From NCBI RefSeq assembly GCF_029846275.1, contig NZ_JARVWS010000002.1:1054001-1118000 (forward strand): a DNA stretch of 64,000 nt. The letters run 5' to 3'. A program made the translations under genes and the position numbers. Below the pieces are notes generated by a model. That model saw nothing but the letters and a program-made list of their open reading frames with translations. It was not told where the DNA came from and searched no databases. Positions within the stretch are counted from its first letter, which is position 1; every line of letters starts with the position of its first letter. Source of the stretch: Nocardioides sp. CER19. Its GTDB lineage: Bacteria > Actinomycetota > Actinomycetes > Propionibacteriales > Nocardioidaceae. Positions 50,500-59,454 of this stretch are shown piece by piece.

Positions 50500-50957
50500 T
50501 GACCGCGAACTTGGATGGTGTCGATTGGGCGATCATCGCGGAGTTGCAGACAGACGCCCGGATCTCGGTCAGCGAGCTCGCCAGGCGGGTGAACCTCGGA
50601 TCCTCGGCCACCGCCGAGCGGCTCCGCCGGCTTGAGTCAGGCGGCGTCATCACCGGCTATCGGGTGGTGATCGACCCGGCTGCGGTCGGCTATCCGGTCC
50701 TTGCCATCGTGCGGTTGAAATACCCGGGCAGTCGTCATGATCGGTTGCACCAGATCCTCGCCGAGTGCCGCGAGATCCTCGAATGCGTTCGCACCACCGG
50801 AGAGGACTGCTACACCCTGAAGGTCGTGGCAACGTCCATGCCGCACCTCGAGCGGGTCGTCGACCAGCTCGCCGCTCTGGGTAGCACGACGACCAACGTC
50901 GTCTACAGCGAGACACTTCCACTCAGAGGTCCTACGCGGCCGCCCGTCTCCCCGTGA
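50499..50957 (+). CDS. Lrp/AsnC-family regulator
   Basis: A 152-residue regulator: DGVDWAIIAELQTDARISVSELARRVNLGSSATAERLRRLESGGVI is the helix-turn-helix, and the C-terminal RAM domain includes VRLKYPGSRHD, GEDCYTLKVVATSMPHLERVVDQL and TTNVVYS. Such proteins sense amino acids or related molecules. It is divergent from the LLM/deaminase operon with 92 bases between, so it probably controls that operon. Confidence 0.92.
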   Translation: MTANLDGVDWAIIAELQTDARISVSELARRVNLGSSATAERLRRLESGGVITGYRVVIDPAAVGYPVLAIVRLKYPGSRHDRLHQILAECREILECVRTTGEDCYTLKVVATSMPHLERVVDQLAALGSTTTNVVYSETLPLRGPTRPPVSP

Positions 50958-51191
50958 TCGGAACAAGCCCCTGAACGCTGTACCCCTGAGCGCACTCATG
51001 TCGGCAAATCCGCTCGGGTGCCCCCATGGGTCAGCGGTGAGATGGCGCTCGACCTGAGCGCGCACGGTCCCCCGGCGACATCGCCACCTCGTCCTCGGTA
51101 CTTCGCAGGCAAAATCGGAGCAAACCTGGCTCGCGCGGCTGCAGGGTGCCTACGATCAGCCGCGGCGTTACTCGAGACGACGGGCATAGGG

Positions 51192-52289
51192 ATGGACGCA
51201 CACGGGACTCGAGTTCCTGCATCGCGAACGGTGATGGCCTCGGCCGTTCTCTGGCTGGCTCTGGTGGCAGTCGCAGACGTGGTCCTCCCGCCCCACGTGG
51301 TCCCGGATCCCCTGTTCGCGCTTTCACCACTCATCGCATGCTCGGTCCTCAGTCCGCGCACCACCGCCGCGTTCGGCGCGGCCGCAGTTGCCCTCCTGGT
51401 CGCGTCGGGTATCGGGAACTCGACCTGGAGTACGGCGCAACAGTGGATTCGGCTCCTCGACGTCGTCGTGGTCAGCCTGGCCGCCGTCTGGATCGCCGCC
51501 ATCCGAGTACGGCGCGAGCAGCACACCCAGCGCATCGTCGCGATCGCCGAGACCGCCCAACGCGTCATCCTGCCGACGATCCCGACCCGCGTCGACACCT
51601 TGGCCACCGCCACCCGCTACCTCTCGGCGGCGCAGGACGCCGTGGTCGGCGGCGACCTCTACGACTACTCCTTCACTCCCATGCACACTCGCTTCATCGT
51701 CGGGGACGTGCGCGGCAGCGGCCTCCCGGCCGTCGAACAGGCCGCGCGCACCATCCGGGCCTTCCGGCAGAGCGCAGCGCTCAACCAGCCCCTCACTGAG
51801 GTCGCGAAAGACATGGACGCCTACATGAGCCAGTTCCTGCCGGAGGGCGAGTTCGTGACGGTGTTGCTGATCGATCTGACCACGCCGGGGACGATCACCC
51901 TCGTCAGCTGCGGACACCCACCCCCGCTGCTCGTACGCCGGGACAGGAGTGCCACCTTCCTGGAGTCACAACCCTCGATGCCTCTCGGCCTGAGTCGGTT
52001 GTTCGCCGACAGTCCCCGTCCGCAATCGAGCACCTTCACGTGGCAGCCCGGAGACCGCTTGCTGCTCTACACCGACGGGCTCAGCGAGGCTCGTGACGCG
52101 ACACGCAGCTTCCTGCCCCTGCTCGACCTGGCGCCCCAACTCCAGGCCGGCGACCTGGAGACCGTTCTCGACGACCTGCTCCTCCAGGTGCGTTCCCACG
52201 TCCCGCACGGCGCGATGCGCGACGACCTCGCCGTCGTTCTCCTCGAACGCGCATCCATCGCGAAGCAAGCCGCTGAGTCGAGTCGATAG
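51192..52289 (+). CDS. Membrane PP2C-type (SpoIIE) serine phosphatase
   Basis: A 365-residue protein. Three or four membrane spans lie in the first ~110 residues (VMASAVLWLALVAVADVVL, FGAAAVALLVASG, LLDVVVVSLAAVWIAAI). The phosphatase domain then has GGDLYDY, VGDVRGSG, CGHPPPLLV, LYTDGLSEARD and RDDLAVVLLE, the metal-binding acidic residues of SpoIIE/RsbU phosphatases. It probably dephosphorylates an anti-sigma antagonist in stress control. ATG 51192 is the start; no partner gene is adjacent. Confidence 0.9.
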   Translation: MDAHGTRVPASRTVMASAVLWLALVAVADVVLPPHVVPDPLFALSPLIACSVLSPRTTAAFGAAAVALLVASGIGNSTWSTAQQWIRLLDVVVVSLAAVWIAAIRVRREQHTQRIVAIAETAQRVILPTIPTRVDTLATATRYLSAAQDAVVGGDLYDYSFTPMHTRFIVGDVRGSGLPAVEQAARTIRAFRQSAALNQPLTEVAKDMDAYMSQFLPEGEFVTVLLIDLTTPGTITLVSCGHPPPLLVRRDRSATFLESQPSMPLGLSRLFADSPRPQSSTFTWQPGDRLLLYTDGLSEARDATRSFLPLLDLAPQLQAGDLETVLDDLLLQVRSHVPHGAMRDDLAVVLLERASIAKQAAESSR

Positions 52290-52404
52290 CGAGGCGGCGA
52301 TGGGGGCTCGCGGACGTGCTCTCCGACGCCGCAACCCCGGTCGATGCCGACCGTCACCGAGCCCCGGCTGGCGCGGATCGGTACCGCCGCAGTCGCGTCG
52401 ACGG

Positions 52405-53364
52405 TCAGTCGGAGAGTTCGCTCGGGTAGGCGACGGCGTCGACGAGCGCGCCGTTGCGCAGCACGGTGATCTCCAGTCGCCGTCCGATGGCGTCGGAGAA
52501 GAGCCGCTTCTGCAGCGACTGAGCATCGCCGAGGGGCACGCCGTCGACGGCGAGCACGAGGTCTCCGGCATGCAGGCCGCAGCGGGCCGCCGGGCTGTGC
52601 TCGACTACCTCGACGACCCGGAGCGCATGCCGCTGCCCCAACCGGTCGGCCTGTGCCGGGGTCAGCGGTGCGGGAGTGCTGACGAGGCCGAGGTAGGCGC
52701 GGCGTACACGGCCGTCGTGGACGAGCGCGTGGATGATCCGGTGGGTGGTGGCGTTGATCGGTACGGCCAGGCCGAGGCCGACGCCGGCCACTGCGGTGCT
52801 GATCCCGACAACCTTCCCGCGGCTGTCCGCCAAGGCGCCGCCGGAGTTGCCCGGGTTCAGCGCCGCGTCGGTCTGGATGACGTCCTCGATGAGTCGCGCG
52901 GCAGTGCGCGAGCGGGCCGGCATGCTGCGTCCGAGCGCGCTGACGACCCCGGCCGTGACGGTGCCGGCCAGCCCGAGCGGGTTGCCGACCGCGACGACGA
53001 GCGAGCCCACCAGGAGCTGGTCGGCGTCGCCGTACTCCGGCGGGCTCGGCACCGGTCGGTCGGCCCGGACGACGGCGAGGTCGGAGAGCGGGTCCCGCCC
53101 GATGACCTCGAAGCGCGCGACGGTGCCGTCGGCGAACTCGGCGGTGCCCCCGTCGGCCTCGCCGACCACGTGCGCGTTGGTGAGCAGATGGCCCTCGCCG
53201 GTGAGCACCACGCCGGACCCGGCGGACTCGCCGCGGCGCGAGCGGATGTGCAGGGCGGCTACCCGTGGCGTGAGCTGGGCCGCCACGGTGGTGACGATGG
53301 CCGAGTAGGCGTCCAGCGCCCCGGACTCGGCAGGGTCGGTCGACACGTCGACCCAACGCGCCAT
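52405..53364 (-). CDS. DegP/HtrA-type serine protease with PDZ domain
   Basis: A 319-residue trypsin-like protease. The triad is His in NAHVVGEAD, Asp in DPLSDLAVV and Ser in NPGNSGGAL; a PDZ domain follows (SPAARCGLHAGDLVLAVDG). Neither signal peptide nor membrane span precedes the domain, unlike typical HtrA proteins, so it seems cytosolic. ATG 53364 gives a short normal start (MARWVDVS). It is divergent from the LAL regulator. Substrate unknown; protein quality control is likely. Confidence 0.9.
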   Translation of the reverse strand: MARWVDVSTDPAESGALDAYSAIVTTVAAQLTPRVAALHIRSRRGESAGSGVVLTGEGHLLTNAHVVGEADGGTAEFADGTVARFEVIGRDPLSDLAVVRADRPVPSPPEYGDADQLLVGSLVVAVGNPLGLAGTVTAGVVSALGRSMPARSRTAARLIEDVIQTDAALNPGNSGGALADSRGKVVGISTAVAGVGLGLAVPINATTHRIIHALVHDGRVRRAYLGLVSTPAPLTPAQADRLGQRHALRVVEVVEHSPAARCGLHAGDLVLAVDGVPLGDAQSLQKRLFSDAIGRRLEITVLRNGALVDAVAYPSELSD

Positions 53365-53698
53365 CGACCGTGACCTGTTCCTGGGTTCTCTGAGGGCGAA
53401 CGCAGTGCCGCCGACGGTTTCAGGGCGCCTGCGGGGACGTCACGCCGCGGGCCGGGTCTCCGGTGCCCGGACCCGATCCGGGCAGCCGGCTCCCTCTGTC
53501 AGCACCGCAAACTACGGCGCGTCAGCGGTGATGAGACCCGGCACGCAGGCCCGTACGGCCGCGGACGTCGCGTCAGGGAACGATCTAGCCTGAGACGTGC
53601 CGGCGTCGGGCGTCCGTGCAGCTGCGTGTCGCCGGTGGCCCGTGGGTGGTGACGTTGGGCACACTGGCGTCACCCCATTGTCGGCATCGGGAGGCGAC
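53365..53698. other. Divergent intergenic region between protease and LAL regulator
   Basis: No convincing gene. It contains the hairpin gcccgga-cccga-tccgggc (53465-53483), a weak -10 candidate TAGCCT (53586) and the dyad ggtgacg-N13-cgtcacc (53648-53674) just upstream of the LAL regulator's ribosome site. The dyad may be an operator for that regulator. Confidence 0.45.
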
Positions 53699-56365
53699 AT
53701 GGTCAGCACTGAACGGGGCTGCGGCTGTCTCCGCTCGCGGCCGGCGCTCCCCACGCCGTACCTCGCTCGGCCACGACTCGACCGACTGCTTGACGAGGTG
53801 ACGAGTACGTCGGTCACGCTCATGCAGGCTCCCGCAAGCACCGGCAAGACCACGCTTGTTCGCGCCTGGGAGCACCGTGCCGCCACCCTGGACCCAGAGC
53901 TCGTGGTGCACTGGCTCACGCGCTCCCACCACGAGGCGCTTCCCGCGTGCCTGCGCGCGGCAGCTGAGGACGGCACCCACTCGGTGGATCACGGCTCGTC
54001 GCCAGCGCAGCTCGTCGGGTCTCTCTCGGCCCGACCCTCTCCCCACCACGTGCTGGTCGTCGACGACGCGCACCTGCTGCCGCAGGTCAGCGTCGACCTC
54101 CTGAGCGATCTCCTCGAGGAGGCTCCTGGCTCGATGAGGCTCGTGGTCATGACTCGGCAACGGATCGGACTGCCGCTCGTCGTACTGCGTCTCCACGGTT
54201 CTGCGCAGCACCTGACACACGCCGAGCTCGCGTTCGATCACCGAGAGACAGCCGAGCTCATCGGGCTGATCGCACCGGACCTGGCGCCCGACGCGGTGTA
54301 CCGACTCGACGAACTGGCGCGCGGATGGGCGGGGCCGCTGGTGATGAGCGCCCGCGCCGAGGCCGCCGGCCGCGGTGGTGCCACCCATACCGCCATGCAG
54401 TTGGGAACAGACTTCCTCGAGCATCTCCTCGCCGACGACTGGGACGCGCTGCCACCGGCGGTCCGGCACACGCTCCTCGCCACCTGTCAGGAGTCGGACA
54501 TCGGCCCCGAGGCAGCGGCCCTCCTCACGGGAGACCTCGAAGCCTCCGCACACCTCGCCGAGCTCGCGGCGTCGGGGACGCTGGTCGGGTCCACCGTCGT
54601 GGCTGACGGCCCGGCATGGCGCGTTCACCCTCTGCTGCGGGAGCTGATGCGCCGTTGGACCGCGCCGGGCGGCGCGCACGTCGACGTGGTCGTGGCCGCG
54701 CACGCGCGCGCGGCCCGCGGATACGCCGCACGCAACGACGCTGCCCCTGCGCTGCGCCACGCCCGTCTGAGCGGTGAGCCGGCACTGGTCGTCGACATGC
54801 TGACCGAGTACGGGCCCAGCCTGCTGTGCGCGGCCCGGACCGATGAGGTCAGCGAGGCATTCGTCGCGCTTCCTACCACTGTGTGCGAACAGCCGCACGT
54901 CCTTGCCATCGACGCGTTGCTGCGGCGGGCGAACGGGGACGTCAACGGTGCCGCTCGCACCGCCGCACGTGCCGCGGCCAGCGCGGTCGGAGTCGACGCA
55001 GATCCCGCCCTGCGGGCCGACCTTGCCCTTCTCGGAGTGTGGCAGGGCCGCTACGGCTGGACGGATGTACGCGCGGCGATCCGGACGGCCACGGACATCT
55101 TGGGGTGCCACCACGGCGCCGAGAGCCACCACGTCCTGCAGGGCCTGTCGTTGGTGCGGTCGGCATGGCTCATGGTCGAGCTGGCGGCCGCGCAAGCGTG
55201 GACCGGCGACCTGTCCGGGGCGGAGATCCACGTACGCGATGGCCTGGTCGCGGCTCGATCGCTCCGGCACCACCGGCTCATCGCCGCCGCCCTCGCACAC
55301 CGCGCCATGCTGGAAACCATCGGCGGGTCATTCCAGACCGCGGCCGAAACGGCCCGGGAGGCGCTCGCCGAAGCGGCCACCGCCGGCGTGAGCGGGGACC
55401 CGTACGTAGGCCGTGCCCACCTGGCCCTGGGGTGGGCGGCGTTCCACGAGCTGCAGATGCGCTCGGCGTCGGACCACCTCGCCCGCGTCGAAGCGGCTCC
55501 AGCGGCGATGGCCGACCCGCTGCTGGTCGTCATGGCTGCCCTCCTGAGGGCGCGGCTCCTGGCAGAGGACGGCCGTCTCGACGCGGCGCACCGGGTCTTG
55601 ACCGGGCGTCTCGAGATCCCGGAGCCGATACCGCTGTTCCTTCGACGACTGTTCGGGGTGGTTCGCGGCCAAACCGCCATGATGGCCGGCGACGCGGAAG
55701 CGCTGCGGCTGCAGATCAAGGACTTTCGAGCTCTCGGCCTGCACTCGGAGGCGCAGATCCTCGAAGCGTTTCAGGTCGGAGTGGGCGGTGAACCGGGAGC
55801 AGCAGTCGAGATGCTCGACCTGCTGATCGATGGCGAGCCGACGGAGGAGACCGTCGCTGTGGGAGCCCGCGCGTTGCGTGTCGCCCTCTGCCTGCGGTCC
55901 GGCGATCTGGACCGTGCCCATGCCCTCGTCCCGGACCTGCTCGCGCGGGCGGCGCCGCAACGCATGCTCCACCTGCTGACCGTCTGCCTGATTGCCCGAG
56001 CGCGGTTCCTGCGCGTCCTGCGCGACGAGGCCACCCGCGACGGAGGGCACCCGTGGGCGCAGACCGTGCTCGACGCGCTGTCAGAGAAAGACCGGCAGTT
56101 CGGCGAGATCGGGGCACCCGTGGACGCCACCGGACGCGGCGCAGTCTTCAAGGATGCCGACACCGGCGTGCTGGTGACGCTCACCCCGCGAGAGCTCGAC
56201 GTGCTGGGCCAGCTCGCGCTCGGTGGTTCCTACGCCGACATCTCCCAGGCGCTCTACGTCACTGAGAACACCGTCAAGACGCACGTGGCATCGATCTACC
56301 GCAAGCTCGGCGCGGACCGACGCGGCAAGGCGTTGTCGATCGCCCGCGACCATGGTCTGGTGTAG
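53699..56365 (+). CDS. Large LuxR-family (MalT/LAL-type) transcriptional activator
   Basis: An 888-residue regulator. An N-terminal STAND-type ATPase has a P-loop APASTGKTT (degenerate: Ala replaces the usual leading Gly) near residue 45 and the Walker B VLVVDDAHLL. A long helical TPR-like middle follows. The C-terminal LuxR HTH begins LTPRELDVLGQLALGG and has YVTENTVKTHVASIYRKLGA. Such proteins act as ligand- and ATP-controlled activators. GGGAGG precedes ATG 53699. It is convergent with the small ABC-type gene and is a possible regulator of the aspartate cluster next door, by position only. Confidence 0.9.
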   Translation: MVSTERGCGCLRSRPALPTPYLARPRLDRLLDEVTSTSVTLMQAPASTGKTTLVRAWEHRAATLDPELVVHWLTRSHHEALPACLRAAAEDGTHSVDHGSSPAQLVGSLSARPSPHHVLVVDDAHLLPQVSVDLLSDLLEEAPGSMRLVVMTRQRIGLPLVVLRLHGSAQHLTHAELAFDHRETAELIGLIAPDLAPDAVYRLDELARGWAGPLVMSARAEAAGRGGATHTAMQLGTDFLEHLLADDWDALPPAVRHTLLATCQESDIGPEAAALLTGDLEASAHLAELAASGTLVGSTVVADGPAWRVHPLLRELMRRWTAPGGAHVDVVVAAHARAARGYAARNDAAPALRHARLSGEPALVVDMLTEYGPSLLCAARTDEVSEAFVALPTTVCEQPHVLAIDALLRRANGDVNGAARTAARAAASAVGVDADPALRADLALLGVWQGRYGWTDVRAAIRTATDILGCHHGAESHHVLQGLSLVRSAWLMVELAAAQAWTGDLSGAEIHVRDGLVAARSLRHHRLIAAALAHRAMLETIGGSFQTAAETAREALAEAATAGVSGDPYVGRAHLALGWAAFHELQMRSASDHLARVEAAPAAMADPLLVVMAALLRARLLAEDGRLDAAHRVLTGRLEIPEPIPLFLRRLFGVVRGQTAMMAGDAEALRLQIKDFRALGLHSEAQILEAFQVGVGGEPGAAVEMLDLLIDGEPTEETVAVGARALRVALCLRSGDLDRAHALVPDLLARAAPQRMLHLLTVCLIARARFLRVLRDEATRDGGHPWAQTVLDALSEKDRQFGEIGAPVDATGRGAVFKDADTGVLVTLTPRELDVLGQLALGGSYADISQALYVTENTVKTHVASIYRKLGADRRGKALSIARDHGLV

Positions 56366-56375
56366 AGCACGTCGG

Positions 56376-56987
56376 TCACGCCGCGTGGGCGTCCGCCGAT
56401 CTGAGCACGACCTGCGCCGCCCCGGTGAGGTGCTGGGTGGTGGCGGCGACGACCCCGATCCCGCGCCGTGAGAAGGACGTCACGACCGCGTCGGCCGCGG
56501 CTTGGTGCTCGAGCAGGCCGGGCGGAAGCTCCAGGACGAGGACGCGGGTATCGAACGCAGCGGCTGCGACGGCGCCGAGAAGGGCCTGCATCAAGGGAGG
56601 TTGCCCGCTGACCCGGTACCGGGCATGAGAGCCGAGGCTCAGCACGGCCAAATCTGACTTCGTGGCTTCGCCGTTACGGAGTAGTCCCGCGCTCTGCAAG
56701 ACGTCGCCGACGGTCTTGCGACGGTTGAAGCGCCGCCGGCCCGGCACCCAGCCGATACGGATTCGTGGGTCTGGTCCGTGGACCCTGCCGCCTCCCAGCT
56801 CGCGTGTGCCCGCGTCCGCGGGCACGTGTCCGGCCAGAGCCAGGGCACACGCGGTGCGACCCGGACCGGGCGGAGCGACCACTCGCACGATCTCTCCCGG
56901 AGCCACCGAGAGCGACAGGCCGTCGAACAACCATCCTCGACCTGCGCGGACGCCCAGGCCATCGGTCACCAGCGTCGCCCCAGTCAC
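56376..56987 (-). CDS. ABC-type ATPase homologue with altered P-loop (short)
   Basis: A 203-residue protein related to the ATPase at 61249. FDGLSLSVAPGEIVRVVAPPGPGRTACALALAGH aligns with an ABC Walker A, but the invariant Lys is Arg (GPGRT). The signature is degenerate (SGQPPLMQAL) and Walker B weak (RVLVLELPPG). It may bind nucleotide poorly or serve as a partner of the other ATPase or of YhgE. GTG 56987 is fixed by gaggaggagaac just in front. Its 5' leader lies in one arm of a long inverted repeat, shared with the AspT gene. Confidence 0.7.
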   Translation of the reverse strand: MTGATLVTDGLGVRAGRGWLFDGLSLSVAPGEIVRVVAPPGPGRTACALALAGHVPADAGTRELGGGRVHGPDPRIRIGWVPGRRRFNRRKTVGDVLQSAGLLRNGEATKSDLAVLSLGSHARYRVSGQPPLMQALLGAVAAAAFDTRVLVLELPPGLLEHQAAADAVVTSFSRRGIGVVAATTQHLTGAAQVVLRSADAHAA

Positions 56988-56990
56988 GAG

Positions 56991-57226
56991 CGTTCTCCTC
57001 CTCTGCACTGCACGAGAGTTGTCGACGGCGGCCACGGCTGGTGGAGCTCCGCAGGGACGCGTGGCTGGTCGTGCCGCCCCGCGCCCACGGACCTGGCCTG
57101 CTCAACGTGACGATCGTCCACAGCCCCAGTCCACCGGCGCCGTCGTCCTGCGCCATCACCCACCACGGGGGAGACCGACACAGCGCCCCACCCCCCGTGC
57201 CCTCCACGACCTGCAGCGCAGACCTC
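56991..57226 (-). repeat. Left arm of long inverted repeat (leader of ABC-type gene)
   Basis: This stretch, read on the minus strand, is about 90% identical by eye to 57387-57628 read on the plus strand. The match includes an exact 60+ base block around the sequence from gctggtcgtgcc to acgatcgtccacag. It contains the Shine-Dalgarno gaggaggagaacg that serves the ATPase gene, so the repeat covers its entire 5' leader. Confidence 0.85.
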
Positions 57227-57386
57227 CGGCTTGGCCAGCGAGAGCTTGCCGACGACGGCGACCAGCACAGCGAGAGCGCCGAGGAGCTTGCGGCGCTGGC
57301 CTCACTCGCCGACTCAGGCGGGCGCGGCCCGCGGCGGCGTCCTGCGAGTGTCGCGCCACAGGCCGGCGCGGGGAGAGACGCGGGCA

Positions 57387-57628
57387 GGAGGTCCGCCCGC
57401 ACGTCGTGACGGGCACGGAGGGTGAGGCGCCGGTGTCGGCCTCCCCCGTGGTGGGTGATGGCGCAGGACGACGGCGCCGGTGGACTGCCGGCTGTGGACG
57501 ATCGTCACGTTGAGCAGGCCAGGTCCGTGGGCGCGGGGCGGCACGACCAGCCCCGCGTCCCTGCGGAGCTCCACCGGCCGTGGTCGCCGTCGACCACTCC
57601 TTCTCGTGCGGTGCAGAGGAGGAGAACG
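57387..57628 (+). repeat. Right arm of long inverted repeat (leader of aspT)
   Basis: Reverse-complement copy of 56991-57226. It includes the same gaggaggagaacg at its end (57616-57628), but here no start codon follows at once; aspT begins 103 bases later. Sub-hairpins are gcggggc...gccccgc (57533-57556 region) and the near-palindrome gtggacgatcgtcac (57494-57508). Confidence 0.85.
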
Positions 57629-57730
57629 AGGTTCGGATCGGGCTGACCCACGATCGCGCGCTGCCGAGTGCGGCATCCCAGCAGCGCCAGCCATCGCGAG
57701 ACGACGACACGACGCGGCACGGGAGTGGAC

Positions 57731-59422
57731 ATGTGGGACTGGTTCAAGGACACGTTGCAGGAGCACCAGGAGATCGCGATCTTCCTGACACTCGGGCTCG
57801 GCTTCTACGTGGGCCGGCTGCACGTCAAGACGATCGCGCTCGGCTCGGTGACCGGGACCCTGCTCGCCGGCGTACTCATCGGACAGATCGACATCAGCAT
57901 CGACCCGCTGGTCAAGACGGTCGCCTTCGTCGCCTTCCTGTTCGCGCTGGGCTACAACGTCGGCCCCCAGTTCTTCGCGGGCCTGAAGTCCGACGGGGTG
58001 CGGCAGCTCGTGCTCGGGGTGATCTCCTGTGTGCTGGGGCTGATCGGCGCCTACGTCGTGGCCCGCGTGCTGGGCTACGGCGTCGGCTGGGGTTCAGGGC
58101 TCCTGGCCGGCGGCCTGACCCAGTCGGCGGTGATCGGCGTGGCCGGCTCGGCGATCGAGAACCTTCCTGGGGTCAGCGCCGAGCAGGCGAAGACCTACGA
58201 GTCGCAGATCGCCGTGGGCTACTCGGTGTGCTACCTCTTCGGCACCGCCGCCGCGGCGTACTTCCTCTCGGTCATCGCCCCGCGCCTGGTCGGCACGAAG
58301 GACCTGGCGGCGGAGTCGCACGACATGGAGCGCGAACTCGGCACCCGCACCGAGTCGGACATCGAGCTGGCCTACTACTCGGTGGTGCGGCGCACCTACC
58401 GGCTCAAGTCGTCGCGCCTCGTCGGCGAGACGATCGGCAAGGCAGAGCAACGCACCCGCGACGACGGGCACCCGATCATCGTGCACCGGGTCCGGCGCGG
58501 CGGTGACGTTGTCACGGTCACGCCCGACACGGTGCTGCAGGAGGGCGACGTGGTGGCTATCAGCACCCGTCGCCACGACCTGGTCTCGGAGGGACCGGAG
58601 GCGTTCGCGACCGAGGTCGACGACCCTGAGCTGCTGGGCTTCGAGGTCGAGACGCTGCCCATCGTGGTGACCAACCGGGAGCTCACCGGTCGACCCCTGG
58701 GCGAGGTGCTCGAGAGGTTCGGCCAGCGGGTCTTCGTCGACAAGCTCGTCCGCGCGGCCGTCGAGGTGCCGTGGTCGACGACGACGGTCATCCAGGCAGG
58801 TGACGAGATCGTCGTCCAGGGCGCGAAGGAGTACGTCGACCAAGCCGCCGAGCACCTGGGGTACGCGACCCACACCTCGAGTGTCACCGATCTCTCGTAC
58901 ATCGGCGTCGGCATCGCCCTGGGCTGCCTGATCGGCGTCCCGACCGTCGCGATCGCCGGCGCCGACATCGGTCTGACGACTTCGGGTGGCGCCCTGATCC
59001 TGGGCCTGCTGTTCGGCTACCTCCGCGCACGGAGGCCCACCTTCGGCCAGTTCCCCGATGCCGCGAACTGGTTGATGAGCACGGGTGGCCTGTGCCTCTT
59101 CGTCGGAATCGTCGGAATCACCGCCGGCCCTGACTTCGTCAACGGCATCAAGTCCGAGGGGCTCGGACTGTTGATCGGCGGCTTGATCGTCACCCTCTTC
59201 CCGATGATCACCTGCCTCTACTTGGGCAAGTACGTCTTCAAGTTCCGCACCCCGATCCTGCTCGGTGTGATCGCGGGCGCCAACACCACCACCGCCTCGA
59301 TCGGCGCGATCACCGACGCCGCGAAGAGCCAGGTCCCGGTACTCGGCTACACCGTCCCCTACGCCGTCGGCAACATCCTGCTGACGATCTGGGGAACGCT
59401 CATCGTCGCGCTCCTTGCCTGA
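57731..59422 (+). CDS. aspT: Aspartate:alanine exchanger family transporter (AspT)
   Basis: A 563-residue membrane protein of the AspT/YidE/YbjL exchanger family. It has two membrane blocks of ~5 spans each (starting IAIFLTLGLGFYVGRLHVKTIALG and LSYIGVGIALGCLIGVPTV), separated by two TrkA-C-type cytosolic domains (e.g. RLVGETIGKAEQR...VLQEGDVVAIS). The second block has PTFGQFPDAANWLMSTGG and GANTTTASIGAITDAA, which are family signatures. It exchanges aspartate in for alanine out. The decarboxylase gene follows after 32 bases, so together they form a proton-motive cycle. ATG 57731 gives the expected first helix. Confidence 0.9.
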   Translation: MWDWFKDTLQEHQEIAIFLTLGLGFYVGRLHVKTIALGSVTGTLLAGVLIGQIDISIDPLVKTVAFVAFLFALGYNVGPQFFAGLKSDGVRQLVLGVISCVLGLIGAYVVARVLGYGVGWGSGLLAGGLTQSAVIGVAGSAIENLPGVSAEQAKTYESQIAVGYSVCYLFGTAAAAYFLSVIAPRLVGTKDLAAESHDMERELGTRTESDIELAYYSVVRRTYRLKSSRLVGETIGKAEQRTRDDGHPIIVHRVRRGGDVVTVTPDTVLQEGDVVAISTRRHDLVSEGPEAFATEVDDPELLGFEVETLPIVVTNRELTGRPLGEVLERFGQRVFVDKLVRAAVEVPWSTTTVIQAGDEIVVQGAKEYVDQAAEHLGYATHTSSVTDLSYIGVGIALGCLIGVPTVAIAGADIGLTTSGGALILGLLFGYLRARRPTFGQFPDAANWLMSTGGLCLFVGIVGITAGPDFVNGIKSEGLGLLIGGLIVTLFPMITCLYLGKYVFKFRTPILLGVIAGANTTTASIGAITDAAKSQVPVLGYTVPYAVGNILLTIWGTLIVALLA

Positions 59423-59454
59423 CCCGTTGTGCATCCGACCGAAGGAGAGAAGTC

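Larger units (their letters stand above)
56988..57730. other. 743-base gene-free divergent leader region
   Basis: Several frames are open here, but they have stop-limited, low-complexity Arg/Pro/Ser content and no family match. The region consists of two inverted-repeat arms (56991-57226 and 57387-57628) around a 160-base centre, plus ~100 bases before the AspT start. It probably holds the promoters and 5' leaders of both divergent genes. Confidence 0.7.

Noticed and set aside
53405..53593. 62-codon ORF between the HtrA-type and LAL genes
   Set aside because: No ribosome site and random-like composition; it overlaps hairpins in the divergent promoter region.
56984..57753. Several open frames within the long inverted repeat
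   Set aside because: Frames are not conserved between the two arms because of indels, lack ribosome sites and match no family. The region is better seen as regulatory.
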